Under the pieces are notes generated by a model. That model was not told where the DNA came from. It saw nothing but the letters and a program-made list of their open reading frames with translations, and did not search any database. From Gemmobacter fulvus (GTDB taxonomy: Bacteria > Pseudomonadota > Alphaproteobacteria > Rhodobacterales > Rhodobacteraceae): DNA of 64,000 bases. Every line of letters starts with the position of its first letter. Within the stretch, counting starts at the first letter, position 1. The position numbers and the translations under genes were made by a program. The DNA is taken from the NCBI RefSeq assembly GCF_018798885.1, contig NZ_CP076361.1:2943501-3007500 (forward strand), read 5' to 3'. Of the stretch, positions 17,645 to 27,283 are shown piece by piece.

Positions 17645-18691
17645 TCAGGCGGCCGGGGCCAGATCGGCGTCGCGCCCGGTGTCGGCCCTGTGGCGGATGG
17701 TGACGGATGTGCCGGGCGCGGCATCGCTCACCTCGATTTCGGCCAGAAGGTTTTTGGCGAGCGCCTCCACAATGCCGGTGCCCAGCCCGGCCTTGGGCGC
17801 ATCGCGCCCGGTGGGTAGGCCAATGCCGTCATCACGCACAGACAGGGTCCAGTCGCTGCCATCCGAATGATAGTCGATCGTGATCGTGCCGCTGGGCTGA
17901 TCCGGGAAGGCATGTTTGAGGGCGTTGATCACCAGTTCCGTGACGATGAGCCCGAGGCTCACCGAGACATCGGCCTCCACCACGCTGTCATCGACCGCCA
18001 CCGTGATGCAGAGCCGGTCCTTGTCTGCGATCATCGAGGCGCCAAGGCTGTCGCAGAGTTGCTGCAGATAGGCGCGCAGTGCCACCGTGCCCCCTTCCGA
18101 AGCCGCCAGCTGCTTTTGCACGGCGGCGATGGACATGACCCGGTGATGGGCGTTGTGCAGATGACCGCGCGCTTCATCCGATTGCACCCGGCGCGCGCTC
18201 TGCATCAGCACGCTCGCAATGATCTGCAAGCTGTTGGCGACGCGGTGCTGAACCTCTTGCAGCAGAATGGCTTTTTCGCGCACCAGATCGTCCTTGTGCC
18301 GCGCCTCGGCCCGCGCCTCGGTGACATCGGTGATCGCCAGCAGAAGCCGGATGTTGTCGATCTGACCATCGGCCAGGATCTGCGCATTCACGACGAGTAG
18401 CCGGGTTTTCTGATTGGGGCGCTTGAGGTCGATTTCATAGGCCTCGACCAAGGCGCTGCCCGAGGCGGTGGCGTTGAGCAGCGAGGCAAGTCTGGGCATC
18501 GCCCATTCGCCGCCGCCAAGCGCGCCAAGATGTTTTCCGGCAATTGTCAGCGGGTCGATGTCAAAGGCGCGGCAGAATGACGTGCTGGCAGCAATGATCT
18601 TCAGATCTGCCGACAGGAACAGAAGCGGTTCGTTGGACAAGGCGACCACGGCAAGCGTGCTTGCGGCCTCGGCAATAGCGGGTTTTGGCAT
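17645..18691 (-). CDS. PAS-domain sensor histidine kinase (HisKA_2 type)
   Basis: A 348-aa soluble kinase without membrane segments. An N-terminal PAS domain spans about residues 15-135. The phosphoacceptor His is in ILLQEVQHRVANSLQIIASV near 150-169, the HisKA_2 form. The ATP-binding domain has the N box VTELVINALKHAFPDQPSG, the G1 box RDDGIGLPTG and the G2 segment KAGLGTGIVEALAKNL. The start at 18691 fits the first PAS residues. It is followed by a single-domain response regulator, giving a cytoplasmic two-component pair; the signal is unknown. Confidence 0.9.
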   Translation of the reverse strand: MPKPAIAEAASTLAVVALSNEPLLFLSADLKIIAASTSFCRAFDIDPLTIAGKHLGALGGGEWAMPRLASLLNATASGSALVEAYEIDLKRPNQKTRLLVVNAQILADGQIDNIRLLLAITDVTEARAEARHKDDLVREKAILLQEVQHRVANSLQIIASVLMQSARRVQSDEARGHLHNAHHRVMSIAAVQKQLAASEGGTVALRAYLQQLCDSLGASMIADKDRLCITVAVDDSVVEADVSVSLGLIVTELVINALKHAFPDQPSGTITIDYHSDGSDWTLSVRDDGIGLPTGRDAPKAGLGTGIVEALAKNLLAEIEVSDAAPGTSVTIRHRADTGRDADLAPAA

Positions 18692-18867
18692 GAAATGGCC
18701 CTCAGGGGCCGAAAACTTGCGAAGCAAGCCATCACTCGGCAGGAGCGCAGTCGGGCGGGAGCCTTCATACGGGCGCTCTGAGGTATCCTACCACGCCCAC
18801 GCGCTGTTGACCCCATACTTAATGTCGCAGGCTTTGACGGTGTGCCGCGCAGGGGCAGAGTGGAGGC

Positions 18868-18895
18868 CGACGCCCCCTCGGAGGAAGGGGCGTCG
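18868..18895 (-). terminator. Possible dctA terminator hairpin
   Basis: A 9-bp perfect stem CGACGCCCC/GGGGCGTCG with a ten-base loop begins 15 bases after the dctA stop. There is no T-run, so termination may be Rho-aided. Confidence 0.45.
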
Positions 18896-18909
18896 GATCT
18901 GTGGTGTGG

Positions 18910-20265
18910 TCAGTCGGCGGCCAGCACATCATCCTTGAAGGCGGGCGGCAGATCGGGCTGCGTGCTGGGGTGGGCCAGATCGCGCGGGTGGCCGTTCAGC
19001 GCGGCCTGCAGCGCCTCCATGTCCAGCTCGTTTTCCCAGCGGGCCACCACCAGCGTCGCCACGGCATTGCCGATGAAATTGGTCAGCGCGCGCACCTCGG
19101 ACATGAAGCGATCCACGCCAAGGATCAGCGCCATGCCCGCCACCGGCACCGTCGGCACCACCGACAGCGTGGCGGCCAGCGTGATGAACCCGGCTCCGGT
19201 GATGCCCGCCGCCCCTTTGGAAGACAGCATCGCCACGGCGAGCAGCAGGATTTCCTGCCCCAGCGTCAGCTCGGTATTGGTGGCCTGTGCGATGAACAGT
19301 GCCGCCATGGTCATGTAGATATTGGTGCCATCCAGATTGAAGCTGTAGCCCGTCGGCACCACCAGTCCCACGACCGAGCGGGAGGCCCCGGCGCGTTCCA
19401 TCTTTTGCAAGAGCGATGGCAGAGCCGCTTCGGAGGACGAGGTGCCCAGCACCAGCAGCAGTTCCTCTTTCAGATAGCGGATCAGCTTGAACACCGAAAA
19501 GCCGTTATACCGCGCCACCGCACCAAGGATCACCGCCACGAACAGAAAGGCGGTCAGATAAAAACACAACACAAGGAAGGCGAGGTTGACGACCGATTCA
19601 ATGCCGTATTTGCCGATGGTGAAGGCCATTGCGCCAAAGGCACCGACCGGGGCAGCCTTCATCAGAATCGCCACCAGTTTGAAGATCGGATAGGTCAGCC
19701 CCTGCATGAAGTCGAGGATCGGCTGGCCGCGCTCGCCCGTGGTGGCCAGCGCTATGCCGAACAGCACCGAGATGAACAGCACCTGCAGGATGTCGCCTTC
19801 GGCAAAGGCCCCGACCAGCGTTTTCGGGATGATGTTGATCAGGAAGCCGACAATCGTGCTGTCATGCGCCTTGGCCGCGTAATCGGCCACTGCCGCGCTG
19901 TCCAGCGTCGCCGGGTCGATGTTCATGCCGGAGCCGGGCTGCACCACATTGGCGACGACCAGACCCACCACCAGCGCAAGCGTGGAGAAGGTGAGGAAAT
20001 AGAGCATGGCCTTGCCCGCCACACGGCCGACCTTCTTCATGTCGCTCATCCCGGCGATGCCGGTGGCCACGGTCAGAAAGATCACCGGGGCGATGATCAT
20101 CTTCACCAGCCGCACGAAAGCATCGCCCAGCGGTTTCAGCGAGGCGCCGAGATCGGGATAAAAATGGCCCAGCGCGATGCCGAGGATGATGGCGGTCAGC
20201 ACCTGCACGTAAAGATGCGCGTAAAACGGCTTTGGCCCGCTGGGGGCTGGCGTGTCGATAATCAT
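18910..20265 (-). CDS. dctA: C4-dicarboxylate transporter DctA (DAACS family)
   Basis: Cation-coupled uptake of succinate, fumarate and malate across the inner membrane. The 451-aa protein has the multi-helix profile and the family signatures: [20 protein letters not shown], the serine-rich re-entrant loop [34 protein letters not shown] near residues 310-325, and [13 protein letters not shown]. The start at 20265 follows GGGAGGAGCCCC, a strong ribosome site, whereas the open frame further upstream is Arg/Pro-rich and not credible. No dctB/dctD two-component genes are adjacent. Confidence 0.94.
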   Translation of the reverse strand: MIIDTPAPSGPKPFYAHLYVQVLTAIILGIALGHFYPDLGASLKPLGDAFVRLVKMIIAPVIFLTVATGIAGMSDMKKVGRVAGKAMLYFLTFSTLALVVGLVVANVVQPGSGMNIDPATLDSAAVADYAAKAHDSTIVGFLINIIPKTLVGAFAEGDILQVLFISVLFGIALATTGERGQPILDFMQGLTYPIFKLVAILMKAAPVGAFGAMAFTIGKYGIESVVNLAFLVLCFYLTAFLFVAVILGAVARYNGFSVFKLIRYLKEELLLVLGTSSSEAALPSLLQKMERAGASRSVVGLVVPTGYSFNLDGTNIYMTMAALFIAQATNTELTLGQEILLLAVAMLSSKGAAGITGAGFITLAATLSVVPTVPVAGMALILGVDRFMSEVRALTNFIGNAVATLVVARWENELDMEALQAALNGHPRDLAHPSTQPDLPPAFKDDVLAAD

Positions 20266-20619
20266 TGGGGCTCCTCCCTCGAAGATACCCACAGTTGGCG
20301 CGGGTTTCTGTGGGCTACAGCGATGCGTCTTCACGCAACAGTTGTGGCTTTCCGCATGGGGGTGGGGTGGAAAGCGCCTGAAAATTTGTGAAAATGCCAA
20401 GGGTCCGGCAGGCTTCTGCCGATTGCGGGCGCTGCGGCAGGGCACGCGGAAACGTGCGTTGCGCTTTGGCGGGGGGGCTTTTATCACGCGTGAAAGCGCC
20501 CGAAAGCCTGTGCCCGAAATGCCGCGCGTCTTGCGCACCTGCGCAAACTGGCGGTTCCATTTCGTGAAGTGCCGCTAGACTGCGCCTGAAACAGATGGCC
20601 GATTCGCCCGGAGATCCCG
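20266..20619. other. Divergent intergenic region between dctA and the DUF4177 gene
   Basis: No gene seen in 354 bases. It holds a small hairpin CGGCAG-GCTT-CTGCCG (20406-20421) and a 16-bp palindrome TTGCGCA-CC-TGCGCAA (20531-20546), and must contain both promoters. I could not find a convincing sigma-54 element for dctA. Confidence 0.6.
20531..20546. promoter_or_regulatory. Perfect 16-bp palindrome upstream of the DUF4177 gene
   Basis: TTGCGCA, two bases, TGCGCAA; 73 bases before the DUF4177 start and about 265 before dctA. Candidate operator, binding protein unknown. Confidence 0.4.
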
Positions 20620-21000
20620 ATGCTGCACTATGAATACAAGGTTGTTCCCGCCCCCAAACGTGGCGAGAAGCAGCGCGGGCTGAAAACGACAGAGGATCGT
20701 TTTGCCCACACGCTCACCCAGCTGATGAACACGCTGGGCAGCGAGGGCTGGGAATATCTGCGGGCCGAGGCGCTGCCCTGTGAAGAGCGGGTGGGGTTCA
20801 CCGGCAAATCGACCAGCTATCAGAACCTGCTGATCTTCCGCCGCGCGCTGATCGCGGCACCGGCTGAGGTGGCACCTCAGGCCGCCGCCCCGGTGGCAGC
20901 AGCCGCAGACCCCGCAGCGCCCCGCCTTGGCGCGGCGCAGACCGAGCCGGGGGCGGCCCCCGCCGTTGGCCCGGTGCGCCCGGAACTGGCGGCCGAGTGA
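20620..21000 (+). CDS. DUF4177 domain protein
   Basis: A 126-aa protein whose first 75 residues form a DUF4177 domain: YEYKVVPAPKRGEK at the start, then LTQLMNTLGSEGWEYLRAEA near 34-53 and a Y-Q-N-L-L-I-F-R-R ending. The C-terminal 50 residues are Ala/Pro-rich and probably disordered. DUF4177 proteins are small and uncharacterised. It ends 15 bases before the convergent aminotransferase gene. The start follows CGGAGATCCCG. Confidence 0.85.
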   Translation: MLHYEYKVVPAPKRGEKQRGLKTTEDRFAHTLTQLMNTLGSEGWEYLRAEALPCEERVGFTGKSTSYQNLLIFRRALIAAPAEVAPQAAAPVAAAADPAAPRLGAAQTEPGAAPAVGPVRPELAAE

Positions 21001-21014
21001 TCGCGGGCCGCTGA

Positions 21015-22124
21015 TCAGCCGCGCGCGGCTGCCAGCGCCTCTGGCAGGGCTGCGGCAAAGGCCGCGCAGGCTGCCGCATCGCCACAGCTGACCCGGATGC
21101 AGCGGTCATGCGGCGCCACGAAGGGCATCCGCACAAAGATGCCACGCGCCACCAGCCCGGTCAGCACGGCCCGTGCAAAGGCACCATCGCCGCCACAATC
21201 CACGGTCAGGAAATTGGTGGCCGAGGGCAGGGGGCGCAGACCGTTTGCCGTGGCAATCGCGGCCAGACTGGCCCGCGCCTCGGCCACGCGGGCGCGCACC
21301 TGTGCAAGCCACGCCTGATCCTGCAAGGCCGCCAAGGCCCCGGCCTGCGCAATCCGCCCCATGCCGAAATGATTGCGCACCTTGTTGAAGGCCGAAATCA
21401 GGCCGGGAGCGGCAATGGCATAGCCGACGCGCAGCCCGGCCATGCCATAGCCCTTTGAAAAGGTGCGAAAGCGGATCACGCGCGGATCATCGGCGTCGAT
21501 CTGCACCGCCGTGCCCTCGGGTGCCAGGTCGATATAGGCCTCGTCCAGCACCAGCAGCGTGCCTTGCGGCAGGCGGTCGATCATCGCGGCGAGAGTGGTC
21601 GCCGGGTGATGCGAGCCCATCGGATTGTCGGGATTGGCAAGATAGACCAGCTTGGCCTGCACCTCGGCGGCGCGGGCCAGCAGCGCATCAGGCGATTCAA
21701 GATCACCGGCATAGGGCACCTTGTGCAAGGCGCCACCAAAGCCCGTCACGTGAAAGTTGAAGGTCGGATAAGCGCCGTCCGAGGTGACCACCGGATCCCC
21801 CGGCCCGATCAGCAGGCGCACCAGATAACCCAGCAACCCGTCAATGCCTTCGCCCACCACGATATTGTCGGGGCGCACGCCATGATGCGCGGCCAGCGCC
21901 TGCCGCAGATCGTGGTTTTCGGGGTCGCCATACATCCAGACTTCGCGCGCGGCCCGTTCCATCGCCGTGATGGCCTGCGGCGAGGGGCCGAACAGGCTTT
22001 CATTCGCGCCGAGCCGCGCGGTGAAGGGACGGCCAAGGCTGCGTTCCTGCGTTTCCGGCCCGACGAAGGGCACAGAGGCGGGCAGCGCGGCGGCGAGCGG
22101 GGTATAGCGGGGTGCGTCGGTCAT
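21015..22124 (-). CDS. PLP-dependent aminotransferase, histidinol-phosphate aminotransferase-like
   Basis: A 369-aa class I/II aminotransferase. Cofactor-binding signatures are present: RLGANESLFGPSPQAI near residues 37-52, VGEGIDGLLGYLVRLL, YLANPDNPMGSHHP with the Asn, VLDEAYIDLAPEG with the Asp/Tyr pair, and the Schiff-base Lys in RFRTFSKGYGMAGLRVGYA. HisC-like proteins of this branch act on histidinol phosphate or aromatic amino acids; with no his genes near, the substrate is undecided. It is transcribed away from a hairpin repeat that separates it from valS. Confidence 0.85.
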   Translation of the reverse strand: MTDAPRYTPLAAALPASVPFVGPETQERSLGRPFTARLGANESLFGPSPQAITAMERAAREVWMYGDPENHDLRQALAAHHGVRPDNIVVGEGIDGLLGYLVRLLIGPGDPVVTSDGAYPTFNFHVTGFGGALHKVPYAGDLESPDALLARAAEVQAKLVYLANPDNPMGSHHPATTLAAMIDRLPQGTLLVLDEAYIDLAPEGTAVQIDADDPRVIRFRTFSKGYGMAGLRVGYAIAAPGLISAFNKVRNHFGMGRIAQAGALAALQDQAWLAQVRARVAEARASLAAIATANGLRPLPSATNFLTVDCGGDGAFARAVLTGLVARGIFVRMPFVAPHDRCIRVSCGDAAACAAFAAALPEALAAARG

Positions 22125-22159
22125 GGCCGCATATCAGCGCGAAGTGCAGCAAAAGAAAA

Positions 22160-22227
22160 GGGGGCAGTCTGCCCCCTCTTGGCCTTTGGCCAATTCACCC
22201 CCGAGGATAGTTTTGCCAAGATGAAAG
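22160..22227 (+). repeat. Hairpin-bearing Rhodobacteraceae intergenic repeat, copy 1
   Basis: Two consecutive perfect hairpins, GGGGGCA-GTC-TGCCCCC (22160-22176) and TTGGCC-TTT-GGCCAA (22179-22193), followed by a conserved tail reading TTCACCCCCGAGGATAG and TTTTGCCAAGATGAAAG. The same layout occurs at 55407-55476. It lies between the valS 3' end and the aminotransferase gene and may help end valS transcription. Confidence 0.85.
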
Positions 22228-22256
22228 CGGCAAAGCGGGGGCCTGGTCTTGGTGCG

Positions 22257-25200
22257 TCAGCCGATTTCAGCGAGGCGGGTCAGGGCGGCGGTGAGTTTGC
22301 CGGCCTCGTCCTGTCGCGCCTCCAGATTGGCGCGGGCCTCGTCGACCACACCTTCCTTGGCGCTTTCGATGAATTTCGGATTGTCGAGGCGGCTTTGCAG
22401 TCCCGCGATTTCCTTGCCGAGTTTCTCCAGCGCTTTGGCGAGGCGGGACTTTTCGGCCGCGATGTCGATGATGCCCTCCAGCGGGATGGCATAGCTTGCG
22501 CCCTCTGCCGCGATGGTGATCGCGCCTTTCGGGGCGCTGGCGGCATCGGTCAGGCTTTCAATCCTGGCCAGGCGTTTGATCAGCGTCTCGTTCCGGCTCC
22601 AGGCGGTGCGGGCAGCCGGGTCGGCGGCGGTGCAGAGCATGTCGAGCTTGAGCCCGACCGGCACATGCATCTGGGCGCGGGCCGAGCGGATGTCGTCGAT
22701 CAGGGTGGTGACCCAGGTCATCTCGCGGTCGGCGGCCGGGTCGATCAGCGATGTGCCGTATTCGGGCCAATCGGTATGCACCAGCAGTTTGGCGCGGCTG
22801 CCGGTGGTGGACCACAGCTCTTCGGTGACGAAGGGCATGATCGGATGCAGCAGGATCATGCTCTGATCCAGCACCCAGGCCATGGTCTTGCGCGTCTCGT
22901 CGGCCTGATCGCCATCGAACAGCGGTTTGGCAAATTCGACATACCAGTCGCAGACCTTGCCCCAGACAAAGACATAAAGCGCATTCGCGGCCTGATCGAA
23001 GCGGTAATCGGCCAGCGCGGCATTCACATCGGCCAGCGCCTTGGCGGTTTCGCCGATGATCCAGCGGTTGGCGGTTGCGGTGGCCTGCGGCGCTTCGGTC
23101 TGGGTGGCATGGCCGTCCCAGACGCCGTTCATTTCGGCAAAGCGGCAGGCGTTCCACAGCTTGGTGCCGAAGTTGCGGTAACCGGCGATGCGTTGCGTGT
23201 CGAGTTTCAGCACGCCGCCCAGCGAGGCCATGGCCGCATTGGCAAAGCGCAGCGCATCGGCGCCATATTCGTCGATCAGTTCCAGCGGATCGACGACATT
23301 GCCCAGCGATTTGGACATTTTCTTGCCTTTGGCGTCGCGCACGAGGCCATGCAGATAGACGGTGTGGAAGGGGATATCCTCCACCACGGCCAACTGCATC
23401 ATCATCATGCGCGCGACCCAGAAGAACAGGATGTCCTGGCCGGTGACCAGCACCGAGGTCGGGAAATAGCGTTGCAGTTCCGCGGTCTGTTCCGGCCAGC
23501 CCAGCGTGCCGATCGGCCAGAGACCGGAGGAGAACCAGGTGTCGAGCACATCTTCGTCGCGCCAGATCGGATAGACCAGATGGGTGGGATCCTGGGTCAG
23601 GTTGTAATCGGCGAGCGATTTCGCCAGCATCTCTACCGCGTCGGCGCGGGTCTCCACGCTGACAATCCGGGCATGGTTCAGCGGTGCGGGCAGGGCGGCC
23701 AGCGCATCCTTGAAGCGTTCGCTCACGGCTTCGACATCGGCGGCACAGTGATAGATCGGGTCGGCAAGGCCAAAGGTGCCCTCGGCCAGCAGGCGGAACA
23801 GCTCTGTTTCGTCCAGCGCATTGTCGCCTTCGTCATCGGTGAAGCCGGTCGGCCAGATGTTCAGCCCATACCACACCGGGATCTGGTGTCCCCACCAGAG
23901 CTGGCGCGAGATGCACCAGGGTTCGATGTTTTCCAGCCAGTGATAATAGGTTTTCTCGCCCGATTCCGGCATGATCCTGACGGTGCCGCTGCGCACGGCC
24001 TCCAGTGCCGGGCCGACGATCTTGGCGGTATCGACGAACCACTGATCGGTCAGCATCGGTTCGATCACGACCTTGGAGCGGTCTCCGAACGGCTGCATGA
24101 TCGGTTTGGAGTCGACTACCGGCACCTTGCGCAGATGTTCGGAGCCGGTTTCCGGGTCGATGGATTTCTCCAGCGTGGTCACCGCAAGGCCGATGGCATT
24201 GATGTCGGCGATGACCTGTTTGCGGGCCTCGAACCGGTCCAGCCCGCGATATTTTTCGGGCACCAGATTGAGGCTGTCCACCTCGGCCTCGGTGGTGGGC
24301 GAGCCGGCGGCGATTTCGCGGGCGCGGGCCACGGCCTCGGCATAGGGCGCTCCATCGGCCCGCATCTGGGCGCGGGTGTCCATGAGGCGGTAGCAGGGCA
24401 GGCCTGCGCGTTTGGCCACCTGGTAGTCGTTGAAATCATGCGCCCCGGTGATCTTGACCGCGCCCGAGCCGAAAGTGGGGTCTGGGTACTCATCGGTAAT
24501 GATCGGGATCAGGCGGTCACAGAGCGGCAGATGCACCATCTTGCCGACAATCGGCGCATAACGCGCATCTGAAGGATGCACGGCAACCGCGCCGTCGCCC
24601 AGCATGGTTTCCGGCCGCGTGGTGGCGATGGAGATGTAATCGCGCATCTCGCGCAGCGTCACCGCGCCATCGGCATCCTTTTCGACATATTCATAGGTTT
24701 CGCCCCCGGCGAGGCGATATTTGAAATGCCACATATGGCCCGCGACTTCGAGGTTTTCGACCTCGAGATCGGAGATGGCGGTTTCAAAATGCGGATCCCA
24801 GTTGACCAGCCGCTTGCCGCGATAGATCAGCCCCTTGGCATACATGTCGACAAAGACCTTGAGCACCGCTTCGGGGAAATTGCCCGACATGGTAAAGGCT
24901 TCGCGGTCCCAGTCGCAGGTGGCGCCAAGACGTTTGAGCTGGTTGATGATGGTGCCGCCGGATTTGTCTTTCCATTCCCAGACCTTGTCCAGAAATGCCT
25001 CGCGGCCCATGTCGCGGCGCGAGGGCTGTTGCGTCCGGGCCAGTTCGCGTTCCACCACCATCTGCGTGGCGATGCCTGCGTGATCGGTGCCGGGCTGCCA
25101 CAGCGTGTCAAAGCCGCGCATCCGGTGCCAGCGTATCAGGATGTCCTGCAGGGTGTTGTTGAAGGCATGGCCCATATGCAGGCTGCCCGTCACATTCGGC

Positions 25201-25328
25201 GGCGGGATCATGATGGAAAACGCCTCGGCGCCCGGTCGGGCATTTGCCCCGGCACGCCCGACCTTCTGGTCCAGCCATTGCGCGGTAATGCGGGCCTCGG
25301 CCTCGGCGGCGTTGAAGGTCTTTTCCAT
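22257..25328 (-). CDS. valS: Valyl-tRNA synthetase
   Basis: Charges tRNA(Val). The 1023-aa class Ia synthetase has the HIGH-type motif [15 protein letters not shown] near residues 40-54, the editing domain ([25 protein letters not shown]), the [10 protein letters not shown] segment, KMSKSLGN, and the C-terminal coiled-coil tail with Lys/Glu repeats. The start is uncertain among three nearby ATGs (25337, 25334, 25328); 25328 keeps the best ribosome-site spacing from GGGGAAG and matches [11 protein letters not shown] of relatives. A 12-bp inverted repeat lies upstream. Alphaproteobacterial valS is not known to use a T-box, and none is evident. Confidence 0.97.
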   Translation of the reverse strand: MEKTFNAAEAEARITAQWLDQKVGRAGANARPGAEAFSIMIPPPNVTGSLHMGHAFNNTLQDILIRWHRMRGFDTLWQPGTDHAGIATQMVVERELARTQQPSRRDMGREAFLDKVWEWKDKSGGTIINQLKRLGATCDWDREAFTMSGNFPEAVLKVFVDMYAKGLIYRGKRLVNWDPHFETAISDLEVENLEVAGHMWHFKYRLAGGETYEYVEKDADGAVTLREMRDYISIATTRPETMLGDGAVAVHPSDARYAPIVGKMVHLPLCDRLIPIITDEYPDPTFGSGAVKITGAHDFNDYQVAKRAGLPCYRLMDTRAQMRADGAPYAEAVARAREIAAGSPTTEAEVDSLNLVPEKYRGLDRFEARKQVIADINAIGLAVTTLEKSIDPETGSEHLRKVPVVDSKPIMQPFGDRSKVVIEPMLTDQWFVDTAKIVGPALEAVRSGTVRIMPESGEKTYYHWLENIEPWCISRQLWWGHQIPVWYGLNIWPTGFTDDEGDNALDETELFRLLAEGTFGLADPIYHCAADVEAVSERFKDALAALPAPLNHARIVSVETRADAVEMLAKSLADYNLTQDPTHLVYPIWRDEDVLDTWFSSGLWPIGTLGWPEQTAELQRYFPTSVLVTGQDILFFWVARMMMMQLAVVEDIPFHTVYLHGLVRDAKGKKMSKSLGNVVDPLELIDEYGADALRFANAAMASLGGVLKLDTQRIAGYRNFGTKLWNACRFAEMNGVWDGHATQTEAPQATATANRWIIGETAKALADVNAALADYRFDQAANALYVFVWGKVCDWYVEFAKPLFDGDQADETRKTMAWVLDQSMILLHPIMPFVTEELWSTTGSRAKLLVHTDWPEYGTSLIDPAADREMTWVTTLIDDIRSARAQMHVPVGLKLDMLCTAADPAARTAWSRNETLIKRLARIESLTDAASAPKGAITIAAEGASYAIPLEGIIDIAAEKSRLAKALEKLGKEIAGLQSRLDNPKFIESAKEGVVDEARANLEARQDEAGKLTAALTRLAEIG

Positions 25329-25367
25329 CGGCATCATGCTTCCCCGTCTTGAACGGCCGATGTGTAG

Positions 25368-25407
25368 CCAAAGCACGCGGCAAGGGGAAGGCTTTCGCGT
25401 GCTTTGG
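25368..25407. repeat. 12-bp perfect inverted repeat between the VOC gene and valS
   Basis: CCAAAGCACGCG (25368-25379), a 16-base loop, then CGCGTGCTTTGG (25396-25407). It follows the VOC gene stop by 14 bases and precedes valS by 40, so it may terminate the VOC operon or sit in the valS leader. There is no T-run. Confidence 0.7.
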
Positions 25408-25421
25408 CGGGGGTTTTGGGC

Positions 25422-26180
25422 TTAGGCCGGGCCGACCACGGCAAAATGCGCGCCTTGCGGGTCACGGGCCATGGCAATGAAGGCCCCGCCCGGCACCTCT
25501 TGCGGGCCATGCAGCACCGTGCCGCCCTTTTCGGTGATGGTGGCAATGGCGCGGGCAATGCTGTCTGTGCCGAAATAGGGCAGCCAATAGGGGGGCATGT
25601 CGGGCATCGGCGATTTCATCATGCCGCCAATATCGGCCCCGGCCTGCCGGAACAGCTGATAGATGCCGATCTCGGGCATGGGCATGGCGGTCGAGGCCTG
25701 CCAGCCGAACAGACCGGCATAGAAGGCAAGCCCTGCCTCGGGATCGGTTGTCGCCAGTTCGTGCCAATTGCCATGGCCGGTTTTCTGCTGGTCAAACGCG
25801 CTGCCCATATCGCCGTTCAGCGGTTGCAGGATGCCGAAGGCCGCCCCCTGCGGATCCGCCAGAATCGCGAAACGCCCGGTATCGGGAATATCTCCGGCCG
25901 GTTGCAGCACCGCACCGCCCGCCGCTTCGGTGGCGGCAACGGTGGCATCGGCATTGGTGGAGGCGAAATAGATCAGCCAGTTCGGCGGCACGCCTGCAAA
26001 CGGCTCCATCATCCCCGCCACCATGGCCTCACCTTGCGAGGCCAGATGGTAGGTGAACCCCTCCATGCCCGCATCGCGCATCGTCCAGCCCAGCAGCGCG
26101 CCATAGAACTCTGCCGCGCCGACCAGATCCGGCGTGGACAGCTCATACCAGACCGGGTTGCCGTGTTCTGTGGCCATCAT
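25422..26180 (-). CDS. VOC-family (glyoxalase-like) protein, two domains
   Basis: A 252-aa protein made of two vicinal-oxygen-chelate modules, about residues 8-120 and 135-250. Each has the pattern H-x-x-x-x/W-x-E-L-x-T-x-D followed by F-Y-x-x-L-F/L-G-W and a terminal D-P-Q-G-A-x-F. Such proteins include hydroxylases, lyases and resistance proteins; a substrate cannot be assigned. It is coupled by ATGA overlap to the DUF1428 gene upstream, and the pair is divergent from an HxlR regulator that probably controls it. Confidence 0.85.
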   Translation of the reverse strand: MMATEHGNPVWYELSTPDLVGAAEFYGALLGWTMRDAGMEGFTYHLASQGEAMVAGMMEPFAGVPPNWLIYFASTNADATVAATEAAGGAVLQPAGDIPDTGRFAILADPQGAAFGILQPLNGDMGSAFDQQKTGHGNWHELATTDPEAGLAFYAGLFGWQASTAMPMPEIGIYQLFRQAGADIGGMMKSPMPDMPPYWLPYFGTDSIARAIATITEKGGTVLHGPQEVPGGAFIAMARDPQGAHFAVVGPA

Positions 26181-26551
26181 GCGGCTCCTTCGGTGGTGTC
26201 GACGCTGAAGATCGGGGTGAAGCCGCCATAGATCATGCGTTTGCCGTCAAAGGGCATGGCGCCCATGCTTTCGGCAAAATCGGGATCATTCATCATCGCG
26301 GCCATGGCGGCATCGCGCGTGGCCTTGTCGGGCCAGATGATCCAGCTGAACACCACCGTTTCGCCCGGCTGCGCATCCACTGCACGGCGGAAATCGGTCA
26401 GCTTGCCATCGGGCACATCATCGCCCCAGGCCTCCATGGTCGACAGCGCGCCATAAGACTGAAATTTCGGCCACCAGCTTTTGGCATAGGCGGCATATCC
26501 GTCGCGGGTGTCGCTGGGAACGGGAACAACAAATCCGTCAATATAGGGCAT
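26177..26551 (-). CDS. DUF1428 family protein (YbaA-like)
   Basis: A 124-aa DUF1428 protein with the family start PYIDGFVVPVP and the E-A-W-G-D-D-V-P-D-G-K-L-T-D-F region near 42-56, ending in K-R-M-I-Y-G-G-F-T-P-I. The fold is a ferredoxin-like dimeric barrel. Function is unknown; the domain often sits beside HxlR regulators and glyoxalase-like genes, as here. First gene of the DUF1428-VOC pair, overlapping the VOC start by four bases. Confidence 0.9.
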   Translation of the reverse strand: MPYIDGFVVPVPSDTRDGYAAYAKSWWPKFQSYGALSTMEAWGDDVPDGKLTDFRRAVDAQPGETVVFSWIIWPDKATRDAAMAAMMNDPDFAESMGAMPFDGKRMIYGGFTPIFSVDTTEGAA

Positions 26552-26569
26552 TTTGGGCCTCCGCACTGG

Positions 26570-26598
26570 TTGATGCGGCAAGGGTGCCCGTGTAGGTT
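26570..26598 (+). promoter_or_regulatory. Candidate hxlR promoter and divergent control region
   Basis: TTGATG (26570-26575), 17 bases, TAGGTT (26593-26598). Around it, GGTTAT (26595-26600) and ATAACC (26626-26631) form an inverted pair, and AACCAT occurs twice, in a locally A+T-rich patch. An HxlR regulator bound here could control both directions. Confidence 0.5.
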
Positions 26599-26634
26599 AT
26601 GAAAAGCAACCATAAGTTAGGAATAATAACCATA

Positions 26635-27270
26635 TTGGCGCGCACCGGCTATCAGGAAGGCTGCATCGCGGCCCATGCGCTGGATCTGATCGGGGATCGC
26701 TGGGCGCTTCTGGTGGTGCGTGAGCTGATGCTCGGGCCGCGCCGGTTCGGGGCCCTGCGCGCCGGGTTGCCGGGGCTCAGCGCCAATGTGCTGACCCAAA
26801 GGCTGGGTGATCTGGAGGCGGCGGCGCTGCTGACGCGCAGGCTCTTGCCCGATCCGGCGCGGGTGCAGGTCTATGCGCTGACCGAGGCCGGGTTGGCGCT
26901 GTGGCCAGTGCTGCGCGCGCTGTGCCTGTGGGGGGCGCGGCAGCCGGGCCATGATCCGACGCTGTTTATCAGCTCGACCGCGCTCATGCTGTCGATGCGG
27001 GCGATGTGCGCGCGCGACCGGGCCGCAGCGCATCTGGTCGAGATGCGGCTGGGCGACGATCTGTTCACCATCCGCACCGCGCCGGGGCAGTTTGTGGTGG
27101 TCCGGGGCGCGGCAGAGGCCGGGGCGCTGCGGTTTTCCGGCGGCACCAATGCCATGGCGGCGGCGGTCTATGGCCCGTCACCCCTGCGCGACACGGCGCG
27201 CGGGTTGATCGGGTTCGAGGGCGATCTGGCAGAGGGGCAGGCCTTCATCGACCTGTTCGCCCTGCGCTGA
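26635..27270 (+). CDS. HxlR-family transcriptional regulator with extra C-terminal domain
   Basis: Winged helix-turn-helix regulator. The HxlR domain covers about residues 5-100: HALDLIGDRWALLVVRELML, RRFGALRAGLPGLSANVLTQ, and the wing. A further 110 residues (F-T-I-R-T-A-P-G-Q-F onwards) form an SCP2-like domain seen in some HxlR proteins. An ATG in frame at 26599 overlaps the candidate -10 element, so the TTG at 26635 is preferred, giving 211 aa; the upstream codons are A+T-rich and unlike the rest. It is divergent from DUF1428-VOC, its likely target. Confidence 0.8.
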   Translation: MARTGYQEGCIAAHALDLIGDRWALLVVRELMLGPRRFGALRAGLPGLSANVLTQRLGDLEAAALLTRRLLPDPARVQVYALTEAGLALWPVLRALCLWGARQPGHDPTLFISSTALMLSMRAMCARDRAAAHLVEMRLGDDLFTIRTAPGQFVVVRGAAEAGALRFSGGTNAMAAAVYGPSPLRDTARGLIGFEGDLAEGQAFIDLFALR

Positions 27271-27283
27271 TCGCCGCGCCCGA

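Noticed and set aside
18901-20391. 496-codon open frame on the + strand opposite dctA
   Set aside because: Shadow frame with no recognisable domain; the dctA signatures on the other strand are decisive.
20266-20538. N-terminal extension of dctA by 91 codons
   Set aside because: Arg/Pro-rich, no homology, and the ATG at 20265 has a strong ribosome site.
21564-24572. Very long open frame (about 1000 codons) on the + strand opposite the aminotransferase and valS genes
   Set aside because: It is the complement frame of strongly biased G+C-rich genes; the product is rich in Gly, His, Gln and Arg, with no domain pattern, and it crosses two real genes.
22129-25421. T-box riboswitch in the valS leader
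   Set aside because: No T-box sequence or specifier stem seen, and the class is not known in alphaproteobacteria; only a plain inverted repeat is present.
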